The notes: a model not told the origin generated them from the letters alone. A stretch of 64,000 bases of DNA from Bacillota bacterium (GCA_023425025.1 JAFADG010000050.1:1-64000); one strand, 5' to 3'; positions 55,759 through 63,691 are shown, counted from the stretch's first letter. Program-made: numbers and translations.

Positions 55759-55814
55759 AATGCATCTGCGGATGCACCAAGGGGCTTTCCGGTCGCCCTT
55801 TGGAAATCTTCGGG
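55759..55814 (+). repeat. Palindromic element, family C, copy 5
   Basis: AATGCATCTGCGGATGCACC, then AAGGGGCTTTCCGGTCGCCC and TTTGGAAATCTTCGGG, between fibre and endolysin. It is the rightmost element found. Confidence 0.88.
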
Positions 55815-55864
55815 GAGCGGGCGGTTGATAACCGCCTCGACGCATTTTTGGAGGAGGGATGAAG

Positions 55865-56695
55865 ATGAGCAGGACATATATCACAGCGCGGAATTTATGC
55901 AGGGATGCGCTGGCCATGGTTGGGAAGTTCAAGTACGCACAGGTGGATTGCATACGGGTGATCACCATTCCGTTGAATACGGCCGGGAAGAAGTTTGCCA
56001 TAACCGGAAGCAATTACTTTGTGCGGTTTGAGATCACAAACCTTCAGCGGTTGACCAAGGAAAGCCAACTGGCACCGGGGAAGGCGTTGTTCCGCAGCAA
56101 AGAGCCGAACGAGTCCGGTTACGATCTGCCGAACAGATACAAAGCGGGCGGGGCTTACGATACCGGGGACTATCGGGACTACCACCACATTGGCCTGTAC
56201 GTTGGGGATGGGCAGATTGTGGACAGCAATAAAACAGCCACCCAGGACGGGCCTGCCATCAGCACAAGTTGGCGGGCCTGGGAATGGGTGGCGGATATTG
56301 TGACAGTAGAATATCCGGCAGCGGCGGAGCCGGATGCCGGGACGGGAGGAGGTGAAGAAACCATGAATACGGCAACAGTTAATACAGGGGGACAAGGCCC
56401 GTTGAATTTCCGGCAGGGACCGAGCACCAATTACAAGTTCTGTGCCAGGAATCCGAAGGTACCCGAAGGCGCTGTAGTTGAGGTGCTGGAGGTTCGGGGA
56501 GATTGGACCCGCATCATTTACAACGGAGAAACCGGATGGGTATTGAGCCAATACCTGACGCCTGGCGGGACGGTTGTTGAAGTGCCGGAGCCTGTGCCGG
56601 CGCCCGTAGAGGATAGCGGCGGTGATACCGTCACCATTTACAGGGCCGATGCGCAGCGTATCATTACGCTTTTGCAGACGGCCATCAACAAATAG
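55865..56695 (+). CDS. Endolysin: NlpC/P60-like peptidase with SH3 domain
   Basis: GGAGGAGGGATGAAG precedes the ATG (MSRTYITARNLCRDALAMVG). The N-terminal 150 residues have the Cys of YAQVDCIRVI and the His of YHHIGLYVGDGQIVDSN in NlpC/P60 order. The catalytic Cys is followed by Ile rather than the usual Ser/Ala-x-Leu, so it may be a variant. Residues about 170-235 form an SH3 domain (LNFRQGPSTNYKFCARNPKV, VLEVRGDWTRIIYNGETGWV) that binds the cell wall. It should cut peptide cross-links at lysis, with the holins downstream. Confidence 0.8.
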   Translation: MSRTYITARNLCRDALAMVGKFKYAQVDCIRVITIPLNTAGKKFAITGSNYFVRFEITNLQRLTKESQLAPGKALFRSKEPNESGYDLPNRYKAGGAYDTGDYRDYHHIGLYVGDGQIVDSNKTATQDGPAISTSWRAWEWVADIVTVEYPAAAEPDAGTGGGEETMNTATVNTGGQGPLNFRQGPSTNYKFCARNPKVPEGAVVEVLEVRGDWTRIIYNGETGWVLSQYLTPGGTVVEVPEPVPAPVEDSGGDTVTIYRADAQRIITLLQTAINK

Positions 56696-56707
56696 GCGGT
56701 GTCACAA

Positions 56708-57337
56708 ATGAAAAAGCAGGCGGACAGACTGAGAGTGAAGCGGGCGCAGAGGATCCGCTTTTGGATTGTGTACGGGGGAACGGCGGTATACTTCGCTATA
56801 TGCTGGATATTGGGGTATGGCTTCGACAGGGAGCAAAAGGACGGGATACTGAAAACGCTGCAAGCCGTTGGGAAAATTGCAATCGCGGCGGGGGCAGCTG
56901 CTATCACCTGGTTCATGGGACTGGATGGGGCCATAAGGGCGCTGCTGATCATGCAGGCGGTAGATTACGGGGCCGGGATCATCATGGCCGCCCTGGGGAA
57001 AAGCAAAAAGACGGAAACCGGGAAGTTATCCAGCAAGGTGGGATTCCGAGGGATCGTCAAGAAAATGGCCATGTTCGCAATCGTTGCGCTGGGGGCGTTG
57101 CTGGATACCATGTTCGGGGAAATACACATGGTCCGCAACGCCTTTGCCATCTTCTACTGCGTGAATGAATTTCTATCCATCTGCGAGCACGCGAAAATGC
57201 TGAATGTACCCATACCGCCTGTCAACAACATCCTGGGGAAACTGCTGGACCAGAACGGAATCAGGCTGGCGGACAAAACAACACAGCCGGCCATTGCGCC
57301 GGCAAAAGAAGAAACGGAAGGGACGGGGATTGGATGA
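56708..57337 (+). CDS. Phage holin, toxin-secretion/lysis family
   Basis: The protein has an N-terminal basic segment and at least three membrane spans (FWIVYGGTAVYFAICWILGY, IAIAAGAAAITWFMGLD, MAMFAIVALGALLDTMFG). The conserved part AIFYCVNEFLSICEHAKMLN and PIPPVNNILGKLL are typical of the phage_holin_4 (Cph1) family. A GTG nine bases upstream is an alternative start. It overlaps the next gene by four bases. Confidence 0.88.
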   Translation: MKKQADRLRVKRAQRIRFWIVYGGTAVYFAICWILGYGFDREQKDGILKTLQAVGKIAIAAGAAAITWFMGLDGAIRALLIMQAVDYGAGIIMAALGKSKKTETGKLSSKVGFRGIVKKMAMFAIVALGALLDTMFGEIHMVRNAFAIFYCVNEFLSICEHAKMLNVPIPPVNNILGKLLDQNGIRLADKTTQPAIAPAKEETEGTGIG

Positions 57338-57786
57338 AAAAGAAATTGTTTGCCATCCTACTGCTGGGGCTGATGCTTGCATGCATGGCTTGGCCACTTT
57401 TGGCCATGGCGGAGGATGCCGGGGCTATCAGCACAAACATCACGGACTATCTGACGCCGGAGGAATTTGCTTCGTTTGCCGGACAGGTGACATTTGTTGT
57501 GCTGGTGGTGCAGTTTTTGAAACTGCCCATTGACAATTTGGTGGGAAAGGTCAAGACAGAGTATATTGTATATGCGGTGGCGGTGATTGCCCAGGTTTTG
57601 GCTCAGGGAATGCTATACGGATTCAACAGCTTTACATGGGGTTTCATCCCCAAGTGCATTGCCTATGCCTTCCTGGTGGCTGTGGTTGCCAAGGAAACGT
57701 ATGTAAAGGCCATTGGGAACGTGGAGGCGAAGAAGGCGGCGCTGGCGGTACAGGCTGGGTTGGAGGCAAAGCCGCCTGATGAGTAA
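57334..57786 (+). CDS. Second holin-like membrane protein
   Basis: A signal-like N-terminus (MKKKLFAILLLGLMLACMAW) is followed by two more spans (FAGQVTFVVLVVQFLKLPI, IVYAVAVIAQVLAQGMLYGF) and a helical Ala-rich C-terminus. It is coded next to the endolysin and holin with an ATGA-type overlap, so it probably takes part in lysis, perhaps as antiholin. The family is not certain. Confidence 0.6.
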   Translation: MKKKLFAILLLGLMLACMAWPLLAMAEDAGAISTNITDYLTPEEFASFAGQVTFVVLVVQFLKLPIDNLVGKVKTEYIVYAVAVIAQVLAQGMLYGFNSFTWGFIPKCIAYAFLVAVVAKETYVKAIGNVEAKKAALAVQAGLEAKPPDE

Positions 57787-57867
57787 AAAAATGAAGCTGC
57801 TTTCGCGGGATGACCGCAATCGCGCCCCGTAAACGCTTGCGCGTTTATCATGTGCCTAGATTATATC

Positions 57868-57913
57868 GATCAAAAAAAGCCCTAACCTTATGGTTGGGGC
57901 TTTTTTTTTGATC
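57868..57913. terminator. Strong bidirectional terminator ending the lysis operon
   Basis: A long stem (GATCAAAAAAAGCCCTAACC with GGTTGGGGCTTTTTTTTTGATC) around loop TTAT gives a T tract in both directions. It is the last phage structural landmark. Confidence 0.85.
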
Positions 57914-57922
57914 GAAATGGTG

Positions 57923-57928
57923 TATAAT
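57923..57928 (+). promoter_or_regulatory. Possible -10 element of the AT-rich cargo gene
   Basis: TATAAT in AATGGTGTATAATGACG lies 41 bases before the ATG at 57970. The -35 region overlaps the terminator and is not clear. Confidence 0.4.
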
Positions 57929-57969
57929 GACGAATAGTGGAATTGTTAACAGCAAATGGAGGAGTGCAC

Positions 57970-58698
57970 ATGCTAATCAAGGGTAAATACATATATAAAA
58001 AGGCAATAATACTTACAGAGCAAAGAATGAGAGAATTACATGAAATACTCATGAATTACTTTGATAAAATAAAATATAAAGCAATAATTGAATCGGGGTC
58101 GGAGATAGAATTTAATGGGATTGATGAATTGGTTGATTATGACAATCATCTTGAAAGGAAGATTCAAAAAATTGAAATCACATGCCAGAAAAGAGACACT
58201 ATAAATATCACAATGCTATTTATTGAATGTTACGGTGACTTTATTTTACAATATGATAAAACCATATTATGTATTTACACGGTAACTGATACAAAGGAAG
58301 AAGTAAATCTAAAAAGCGATTTTGATAATATATTTGATAAAGCGAAGGCAAGGTATTGGATTTTCAGCAAGATTTGTGCCATTCATCTAATTGCTATATG
58401 GGGAATATATTCTTTGATACATATGATTTTGAACTTTAGTGAGGTAAATCAAACAGATTACTCCATTACATTTTGGATATCGGTGTTTTTAGTCATGCTT
58501 GCAATTGTTGCAGTTCTTAGGAGAATAATTGATTTATTTTTAAGATACCTATTTCCACCAATTGTATTTTGTTGGGGTGAAAATCATGACGCAAATACAA
58601 GAAGGGTAGATTTACGCTCGAATTTATCGTGGGGTAGCATATTTGCAGTAATTGGTGCAGTTGTTGGAGGATTGGTTACAAAATATCTTATAAAGTAA
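57970..58698 (+). CDS. AT-rich membrane protein, candidate lysogeny cargo (moron)
   Basis: AAATGGAGGAGTGCAC precedes the ATG. The 242-residue protein has a soluble N-terminal part (about 1-130, LIKGKYIYKKAIILTEQRM, MLFIECYGDFILQYDKTILC) and three C-terminal spans (IWGIYSLIHMILNF, FWISVFLVMLAIVAVL, SIFAVIGAVVGGLVTKYLI). Its AT content is far above both sides, and it stands alone behind a strong terminator with its own -10. This fits a cargo gene expressed in the lysogen, such as superinfection exclusion or defence, which is inference. No known domain recognised. Confidence 0.7.
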   Translation: MLIKGKYIYKKAIILTEQRMRELHEILMNYFDKIKYKAIIESGSEIEFNGIDELVDYDNHLERKIQKIEITCQKRDTINITMLFIECYGDFILQYDKTILCIYTVTDTKEEVNLKSDFDNIFDKAKARYWIFSKICAIHLIAIWGIYSLIHMILNFSEVNQTDYSITFWISVFLVMLAIVAVLRRIIDLFLRYLFPPIVFCWGENHDANTRRVDLRSNLSWGSIFAVIGAVVGGLVTKYLIK

Positions 58699-58807
58699 TC
58701 ACGGCAATATGCAGAGAGAGTGAATTGGGTATCCTGGGGAGTATCACTCCTTACGCATAACGAACAATGCACAAGTAAGAATATAGACATGTACATTTAT
58801 GTGTTAA

Positions 58808-59350
58808 CTAATCTCTAGTTTCCACAAACCACATCCCCTCCATGAACCATAAATACCGTTCCTGGCCCGATATCATGCAGGTGAAACGCGTACCGGAACC
58901 GCCTGTTGCATTGTTTTTGAGGTTGGAGGCCTGGCGGATATCCGTTACCGTATCAATGGGGAATTTCCTGCCGTTCACCCAATGGAGGACGGTTGGCTTC
59001 ATATTGCCCAGCGTATCATATATGACTTCCATTTTAACATAGGTTCGAGCCATTTTCTTTTCGCCTTCTTCCCATAGCTTGGGGTCTATACCAGCCTGGC
59101 GGATATCCTGGGCATCGGGAGTTTTGAAAGAGTAGGGGCTTTTGTCTGTTTCGCATGTGCCAATGTCGAAAGCCGGGGCAAGGGCATTGTATATCTGCAT
59201 GGCGGATATATCAGGCGAGATCATTTCGTGCCTGAGCATGGAGGAACGCAGCATATCGGCCGTTGCGATATCCCAGCGCTGATCGGTGTTTTCAAGATGA
59301 CCGCCGACAACAGCGTTATAGCAGGCCATGACCAGGGCGTTTTGTTCCAT
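58808..59350 (-). CDS. Protein of unknown function coupled to the Y-family polymerase
   Basis: GGAGGTACCCC precedes the ATG. The 180-residue protein has a helical first half (QNALVMACYNAVVGGHLENT) and a strand-rich end (MKPTVLHWVNGRKFPIDTVT, ICSGQERYLWF-like SGQERYLWFMEGMWFVETRD). Similar proteins often follow UmuC-type genes in Clostridia mobile elements. It lies 12 bases behind the polymerase and is probably in its operon. Confidence 0.65.
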   Translation of the reverse strand: MEQNALVMACYNAVVGGHLENTDQRWDIATADMLRSSMLRHEMISPDISAMQIYNALAPAFDIGTCETDKSPYSFKTPDAQDIRQAGIDPKLWEEGEKKMARTYVKMEVIYDTLGNMKPTVLHWVNGRKFPIDTVTDIRQASNLKNNATGGSGTRFTCMISGQERYLWFMEGMWFVETRD

Positions 59351-59362
59351 GGGGTACCTCCG

Positions 59363-60616
59363 CTATTTTCCGGTAAAGAAGGGTACCGGGTGTATGGTGT
59401 GATCATCCTTGGGGTTGATTTTTGAGAACGGCTTTTCAGCCAGTATGATTCCGCGCTGGATGCTCAATTGGCCAAAGCGGCGGCGAATGTCATCGATGGA
59501 GTGGGACAGGGCCAATTCCTTTTCCCGGTGGAGCGCCCGGCCCATCAAGTCCAGCTGGATGGGCGCGTCATCAGGAACCAGAGAGGAACAATGTACGCCG
59601 ATAGAGCGCAGGGGGAGCATTCGCATGTACCGCTCCCGAAAAAGGGCGATTGCTGTTTTTGCAATATCGCCGGCAAGGGCCGTTGTGTAACCCACTGTGC
59701 GCTGGCAGCTGCCCACATTTAACTTGGCATCACGCACACTGATGGCAATGCAGCCGGATCGGAAACCGTGATCCCGAAGCCTGGAAGCAACCGATTCGGA
59801 CAAGAGATAAAAGACGGCTGAAGCCTCCTGGAGGGTGGTAACGTCTTTGGGAAGCGTTGTGCTGTTGCCAACAGATTTTATGGCGGCTTTTGCCTCCACC
59901 GGCATAACGGGGCTGGTGTCCTCACCACGGGCGAAATCCTGAAGGATCAGGCCGTTCTTGCCGAATTTCTTCTGTAGAAAATCCGTTGGATAAGAAGCAA
60001 GCTGCCCTATGGTAGTTACATTGAGGTCGGTCAATTTCTTTGTGGTCTGCGGCCCGACATACAGAAGCTCACTGACAGGCAGCGGCCATACTTGCTGCTG
60101 GTAGCTTTCACGGGTGATGACCGTTGTGGCATCGGGCTTTTTCATGTCGCTGCCGAGCTTGGCAAAAATTTTGTTGAAGCTCACGCCGACAGATACGGTT
60201 ATGCCCAGCTCGTCAATGACGCGTCGGCGAAGAAGGTTACCTAGCATCTGGCCATGCCGGAGGGTGACGCCAGGGTTTGATATATCCATCCAGGCTTCAT
60301 CCAGACCAAAGGATTCCACGCGGTCGGTGAATTCTTCATAGATTTTGCGCATGTACTGCGAAAATCGGATATATCTTTCGTATTCCGGGGGCATGACCGT
60401 AAGGCTGGGGCAAACCTGTTTTGCCTGCCATATGGCCATGCCCGTTTTCACGCCCATCTTTTTTGCCTCGCGGGTGCTGGCCAGGACAATGCCGTGCCGG
60501 GCCTCCGGGTCACCGCATACGGACAAGGGTTTGCCGCGGTATTGCGGGTAAAAGACGGTGCAAACCGAAGCATAAAAGGAGTTAGCATCGATGTGGAGGA
60601 TGGTCCTATCAGGCAT
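59363..60616 (-). CDS. Y-family DNA polymerase (UmuC/DinB type)
   Basis: Starting at MPDRTILHIDANSFYASVCT behind ATGGAGGCGAATCCTC, the 417-residue protein has the metal-binding Asp in HIDANSFYAS and Asp-Glu in SFGLDEAWMDIS, the helix-hairpin-helix segment (LTDLNVTTIGQLASYPTDFL) and the little-finger domain. It should carry out error-prone bypass of DNA damage. A LexA-like box overlaps its promoter region, so SOS control is likely. Mobile elements often carry such a polymerase. Confidence 0.92.
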   Translation of the reverse strand: MPDRTILHIDANSFYASVCTVFYPQYRGKPLSVCGDPEARHGIVLASTREAKKMGVKTGMAIWQAKQVCPSLTVMPPEYERYIRFSQYMRKIYEEFTDRVESFGLDEAWMDISNPGVTLRHGQMLGNLLRRRVIDELGITVSVGVSFNKIFAKLGSDMKKPDATTVITRESYQQQVWPLPVSELLYVGPQTTKKLTDLNVTTIGQLASYPTDFLQKKFGKNGLILQDFARGEDTSPVMPVEAKAAIKSVGNSTTLPKDVTTLQEASAVFYLLSESVASRLRDHGFRSGCIAISVRDAKLNVGSCQRTVGYTTALAGDIAKTAIALFRERYMRMLPLRSIGVHCSSLVPDDAPIQLDLMGRALHREKELALSHSIDDIRRRFGQLSIQRGIILAEKPFSKINPKDDHTIHPVPFFTGK

Positions 60617-60640
60617 GAGGATTCGCCTCCATTGAAAATG

Positions 60641-60654
60641 GGAAAGAGTGTTCG
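60641..60654 (-). promoter_or_regulatory. LexA-like SOS box
   Basis: On the minus strand CGAACACTCTTTCC agrees at 12 of 14 positions with the Gram-positive LexA consensus CGAACRNRYGTTYC. It lies between the -10 and the start codon of the polymerase gene. Confidence 0.6.
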
Positions 60655-60666
60655 CTTTACGCGCAT

Positions 60667-60696
60667 ATGATAGCACCGGATAAGCGGGGAATGCAA
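60667..60696 (-). promoter_or_regulatory. Promoter of the Y-family polymerase operon
   Basis: On the minus strand TTGCAT and extended TGCTATCAT are spaced by 18 bases, about 50 bases before the ATG. Confidence 0.6.
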
Positions 60697-60792
60697 TGGT
60701 TAATGCTGGATGATGGAGAATATACACTTTGGGGGATAAAAAAAGCGCCCGGCTGAAGGCACAGAATATAAGATTATACATATGTATATAGA

Positions 60793-60832
60793 GATATCAC
60801 ACCTAACAATGTATATGGTTTTAGGTGATATC
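60793..60832. repeat. Inverted repeat in the divergent gap
   Basis: GATATCACACCTAA pairs with TTAGGTGATATC around a 14-base loop, with two bases unmatched. It lies between the polymerase operon and the small toxin-like gene and may be an operator or an RNA hairpin. Confidence 0.45.
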
Positions 60833-60880
60833 AACAATAACTGAACGATATATTCTTTGCAAAAGAAATGGTTCGGATCA

Positions 60881-60909
60881 TTGATTGAGAGAATAATTTC
60901 CAGTATAAT
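60881..60909 (+). promoter_or_regulatory. Promoter of the holin-like toxin transcript
   Basis: TTGATT and consensus TATAAT are spaced by 17 bases. The start codon at 61027 is about 110 bases downstream, giving a long 5' leader. Confidence 0.6.
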
Positions 60910-61026
60910 TAGGGAGGCGCAGGACCCAAACCTAATACAAGAGGGGGTGAGCAACATTCCTCTTGCAAAAGATGCCAAGTTCAGCTATGAACCTTTGCTT
61001 TCTTTAGGAGAAGGGGGATTGCAGCC

Positions 61027-61131
61027 ATGTCAGAGTATGAGGTCATGCGGATAACCTTGCTAAGTATGCAAATCATCCTGTTTGTGATGCAAATGGTAAT
61101 AACTTTGATCATCGCATTAATGAAACGATAG
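61027..61131 (+). CDS. Possible type I toxin: 34-residue holin-like peptide
   Basis: TTTAGGAGAAGGGGGATTGCAGCC precedes the ATG, and the peptide is MSEYEVMRITLLSMQIILFV followed by MQMVITLIIALMKR. One hydrophobic helix with a short acidic start and a basic end is the pattern of the holin-like putative toxins of Bacillota (TxpA/BsrG type). Its own promoter, long leader and close terminator-like hairpin fit an RNA-regulated toxin. I cannot point to the antisense RNA. Confidence 0.55.
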   Translation: MSEYEVMRITLLSMQIILFVMQMVITLIIALMKR

Positions 61132-61136
61132 TTTGT

Positions 61137-61164
61137 AAGGGGAGGCACTCCACTGCCTCCCCTT
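61137..61164 (+). terminator. Hairpin behind the toxin-like gene
   Basis: An 11-base perfect stem (AAGGGGAGGCA with TGCCTCCCCTT) and 6-base loop lie five bases behind the stop codon. There is no T tract, but type I toxin messages often end in such hairpins. Confidence 0.6.
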
Positions 61165-61289
61165 CACATTATGCAGCCAAAAAGATAATGATACCAATTT
61201 TTCAATGCCAAGCGATTGCTTTTGAAATATCATTGGGTGCTGGGGAAAGTGTGATTATGTGGGATTGAGGCTTAGGAAAAAGCCCGTTG

Positions 61290-61311
61290 GCCCGGCATTA
61301 TATAGCCGGGC
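61290..61311 (-). terminator. Hairpin behind the polyvalent-protein gene
   Basis: GCCCGGC/GCCGGGC around an 8-base loop, followed on the minus strand by CAACGGGCTTTTT. A similar AATGCC...CAACGGCC...TTTT block follows the next gene of this cluster (near 62462-62480). Confidence 0.5.
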
Positions 61312-61324
61312 CGGATGGAGGATT

Positions 61325-62410
61325 TCAAGGGGTTTGATGATATAGCCAGGAGGCTTTGAACACGGACACGGCACATGCCCGGTCACGGTTGGCGAGCTCC
61401 TGGAGGAGGAACCGGGCAATCATGTCGCGGGAAGGGTCCGTGCTCGTGCGTTGGGCATGGACGGCGGCGGCCAGCTGCTCGTTGGTGAGGGTGGCCAAGA
61501 GCATTTGCGTTTCATCGGCGGCGGATTGCTGCTCCTGCTCCTCTTTTTGCTGGCGGTAAGCGGACAGGGAAACGACGTTGGAGGATTCAAGGGCGGGGCT
61601 GTTTGCTTCCTCCTGGGAGAGGACCACGATAACCGCGGCGGGCTGGGATTCCTCTGCTTTCTGCTCGCGGCGGTAGCGCTCCGTCTGCTGGAGGCGGTGA
61701 AGCTCCTGATATTCCGGCGCCCAGGAATCCGGGTTGGCATTTTCGTAGTAGTGGGCATTGAAGCGGGGGCCGTCTTGGTATTCCTCGGGGATGGTGCCAT
61801 ACTTTGCTTGACAGTGGGTCAGCAGCTCGGCGCGGCGGGCCTCGGACTGATCACGTTGGGAATGGACATAGCGGGCGCCGGGGCAGCCAAGGGAAGGATC
61901 AATGGAGCGGACGCCATGATAGTCGTTCATGCTGTCATAGGTGCCGGTTTGGTATTCGTCGGTGATGAAGGACACAAGGGAAGCCACCGGGCCGTCAGTG
62001 TAGGAAATGTCAACGCTGTTGCCCTGGGAAAAGGTGTCTGAATGCACGGCGAATTTGACCGTTGGGAAAGCCTGCTTGAGCCGGGCACGGATCGCCTTTG
62101 CCGTGAGGGCGGCGCTGGTGAGGGTGGAGCCCAGCTCCTCCGTGCGCTGCTGACGGTAATCGGCGCGGGCCTTACGGCTTTTCAAATGACGGGCGATTTC
62201 CTGCTGCCGGGAGGATTCATGGCGGTAGGTGCAAAACGTGGTGGGTTTGCCGGCCGTGCCGTCAAAGATTATCAGGCCAAAGCTGCCTGGGAAGGGGAAA
62301 AGGCAAATGGTACAATCCTCTTCCGGGTGATGGGTGACGGTATCGCAATTGTAAAGGCTGATAAGGTGCTGGCGGTTTGCCTCCCGCTTGGCTTTGGTGT
62401 CCATACGCAT
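61325..62410 (-). CDS. LPD29-domain (polyvalent-protein type) protein
   Basis: AGGAGGTATGACC precedes the ATG. The N-terminal 60 residues hold NCDTVTHHPEEDCTICLFPF. The segment AKAIRARLKQAFPTVKFAVH, TFSQGNSVDISYTDGPVASL, TGTYDSMNDYHG (about residues 105-170) is the LPD29 domain that occurs in large polyvalent proteins of phages and conjugative elements. The C-terminal half is Gln/Glu-rich helix. Such proteins are thought to protect incoming DNA. Here the role is not known. Confidence 0.75.
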   Translation of the reverse strand: MRMDTKAKREANRQHLISLYNCDTVTHHPEEDCTICLFPFPGSFGLIIFDGTAGKPTTFCTYRHESSRQQEIARHLKSRKARADYRQQRTEELGSTLTSAALTAKAIRARLKQAFPTVKFAVHSDTFSQGNSVDISYTDGPVASLVSFITDEYQTGTYDSMNDYHGVRSIDPSLGCPGARYVHSQRDQSEARRAELLTHCQAKYGTIPEEYQDGPRFNAHYYENANPDSWAPEYQELHRLQQTERYRREQKAEESQPAAVIVVLSQEEANSPALESSNVVSLSAYRQQKEEQEQQSAADETQMLLATLTNEQLAAAVHAQRTSTDPSRDMIARFLLQELANRDRACAVSVFKASWLYHQTP

Positions 62411-62487
62411 GGTCATACCTCCTGAAAATGTGATTTTTGGGGAGAGGGGCTAGGGGAAAAGGCCGTTGACGCGGCATTATGTAGAGG

Positions 62488-62733
62488 TTATTTGGCCAGG
62501 TTGAGCAGGGGTTCATGCCAATGGAGGGCAACAAGAGAGGACTTCATGAGGCGGCGCTGAAAGGTGCCGCTTTCGGTCCTGGTTTGAATCAGAATAGATT
62601 TGGGCGTTTCGCTGAGGATGGCTAGCACGGTGCTTTTGTGGCCATAGTGCCACATGAGCACATCGCCGGGCTTGATTTGGCCGGCCGAGATGGACTGGAC
62701 CGGGCCGATGCCCTGGAGGTGGATAGTTTGCAT
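62488..62733 (-). CDS. Small hypothetical protein of the right-end cluster
   Basis: AAAGGAGGCTGCCTCA precedes the ATG. The 81-residue strand-rich product (SISAGQIKPGDVLMWHYGHK, STVLAILSETPKSILIQTRT) looks like a small SH3/OB-like barrel, perhaps nucleic-acid binding. Same orientation and spacing style as its neighbours. Confidence 0.6.
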   Translation of the reverse strand: MQTIHLQGIGPVQSISAGQIKPGDVLMWHYGHKSTVLAILSETPKSILIQTRTESGTFQRRLMKSSLVALHWHEPLLNLAK

Positions 62734-62787
62734 TGAGGCAGCCTCCTTTGTCAGATTCGGCCCGTTGGCCGGTCCATTGTTGCGGGG

Positions 62788-62988
62788 TTATACGGTGGTC
62801 AGTTCCTCCTGGGTGACGGTAGCCTGTGCAATGTCCGCCTTGCTGACGCGGCGGATCATGCGGCCCAGGCGGTTGTCATCGAGCACCAGGCGGGCGGTGT
62901 AATGGGTGCCGTGGTCCACAAGATCGGAAAAGCGGTATATGCCGGAACTGATGGTGACGGTGTAGACCGTTGCCTTGGTGGTGGGCAT
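62788..62988 (-). CDS. Small hypothetical protein of the right-end cluster
   Basis: GAAGGGAGCGCCCACC precedes the ATG. The 66-residue product (MPTTKATVYTVTISSGIYRF, RLVLDDNRLGRMIRRVSKAD) is a mixed alpha/beta protein without a known motif. Confidence 0.5.
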   Translation of the reverse strand: MPTTKATVYTVTISSGIYRFSDLVDHGTHYTARLVLDDNRLGRMIRRVSKADIAQATVTQEELTTV

Positions 62989-63106
62989 GGTGGGCGCTCC
63001 CTTCTGCTGAAGGTTGATCTGGTCAGCCTGTCGGCTGCGGCTTCCCGCGACGCCGGGCGCTGCCGGCGTTTCGACCCGGCGCCGGCCGGGTCATCATCAG
63101 GCGGGG

Positions 63107-63691
63107 TTAGGCAATTTTGATGCAAGCCAACTTTGCAGCGACATCCTCCGCGGCGCGTCGGGCCTTGGCGGTCAGTTTCTTTTGCCAGGCTTGATTGTTG
63201 GGGGACCAGTGGAAACCTGCATCACTGACGATTTTTATCGCTTCTTTGCCTGGATAGTGAGGAAAAATAATCTGAGTGCGGGCAAGCACTTGGTTAAACA
63301 CAACGCGGAAACCGTTGCCAAGGATGGGCAGGATGGCCGGCATTTGAGGTTCGGCCGGCGCTGGCTTGGAGGCGGGGATCATATCGACGGCGGCGGCCAA
63401 TTGCTTAGGAGTGGGACGTTCAATGGGGGTATTCAGCAGGGTGAAAAGGTCGGATTCGGGGTCGTTGGCAATCTGGGCAGCCTTTTCCGCCTTGCGGGTT
63501 TGCCATGCTTCATACCAGGCGTTGTATGCCTCGGTGTATTGCTCGTGATCGACGGGCACCCGGATCTTCGCCTTGCTGCCATCCGTCATGGTCAAAAAGG
63601 CGGTGATGGTCTGCGAGTGGGGAGCCTTGGAGTATTGAGCGGCGACGGCCTGTCCGTCAATCAGGGCATATTCAGGGAAAAAGTTTGTCAT
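63107..63691 (-). CDS. Polyvalent-protein-type hypothetical protein
   Basis: AGGAGGTGCTGACC precedes the ATG (MTNFFPEYALIDGQAVAAQY), almost the same leader as before the LPD29 gene. The C-terminal domain (GKEAIKIVSDAGFHWSPNNQ, AWQKKLTAKARRAAEDVAAK) is a short module seen at the ends of plasmid and ICE-type polyvalent or methylase proteins. Function unknown. It is the most upstream gene of the minus-strand cluster inside the window. Confidence 0.6.
   Translation of the reverse strand: MTNFFPEYALIDGQAVAAQYSKAPHSQTITAFLTMTDGSKAKIRVPVDHEQYTEAYNAWYEAWQTRKAEKAAQIANDPESDLFTLLNTPIERPTPKQLAAAVDMIPASKPAPAEPQMPAILPILGNGFRVVFNQVLARTQIIFPHYPGKEAIKIVSDAGFHWSPNNQAWQKKLTAKARRAAEDVAAKLACIKIA

Larger units (their letters stand above)
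7004..57913. mobile_element. Contractile-tailed prophage (left edge at tRNA-Ser, right edge uncertain)
   Basis: The region runs from a tyrosine integrase next to the tRNA through repressor, replication, terminase, portal, capsid, sheath, tape measure, baseplate, fibre, endolysin and holin genes in the usual order. I end it at the strong bidirectional terminator behind the lysis genes, which is a minimum. The cargo and polyvalent-protein genes beyond could also belong to it. I found no second copy of the tRNA 3' end in the window, so attR is probably further right or has diverged. Confidence 0.85.

Noticed and set aside
10303..55814. CRISPR array from the many short repeats
   Set aside because: Copies are far apart, of three families, and have no regular spacers or cas genes. 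They are dispersed palindromic elements.
57004..61300. attR (copy of the tRNA-Ser 3' end)
   Set aside because: I looked for GGTTCAAATCCCTAACTCTCC behind the lysis genes and found none in the window.
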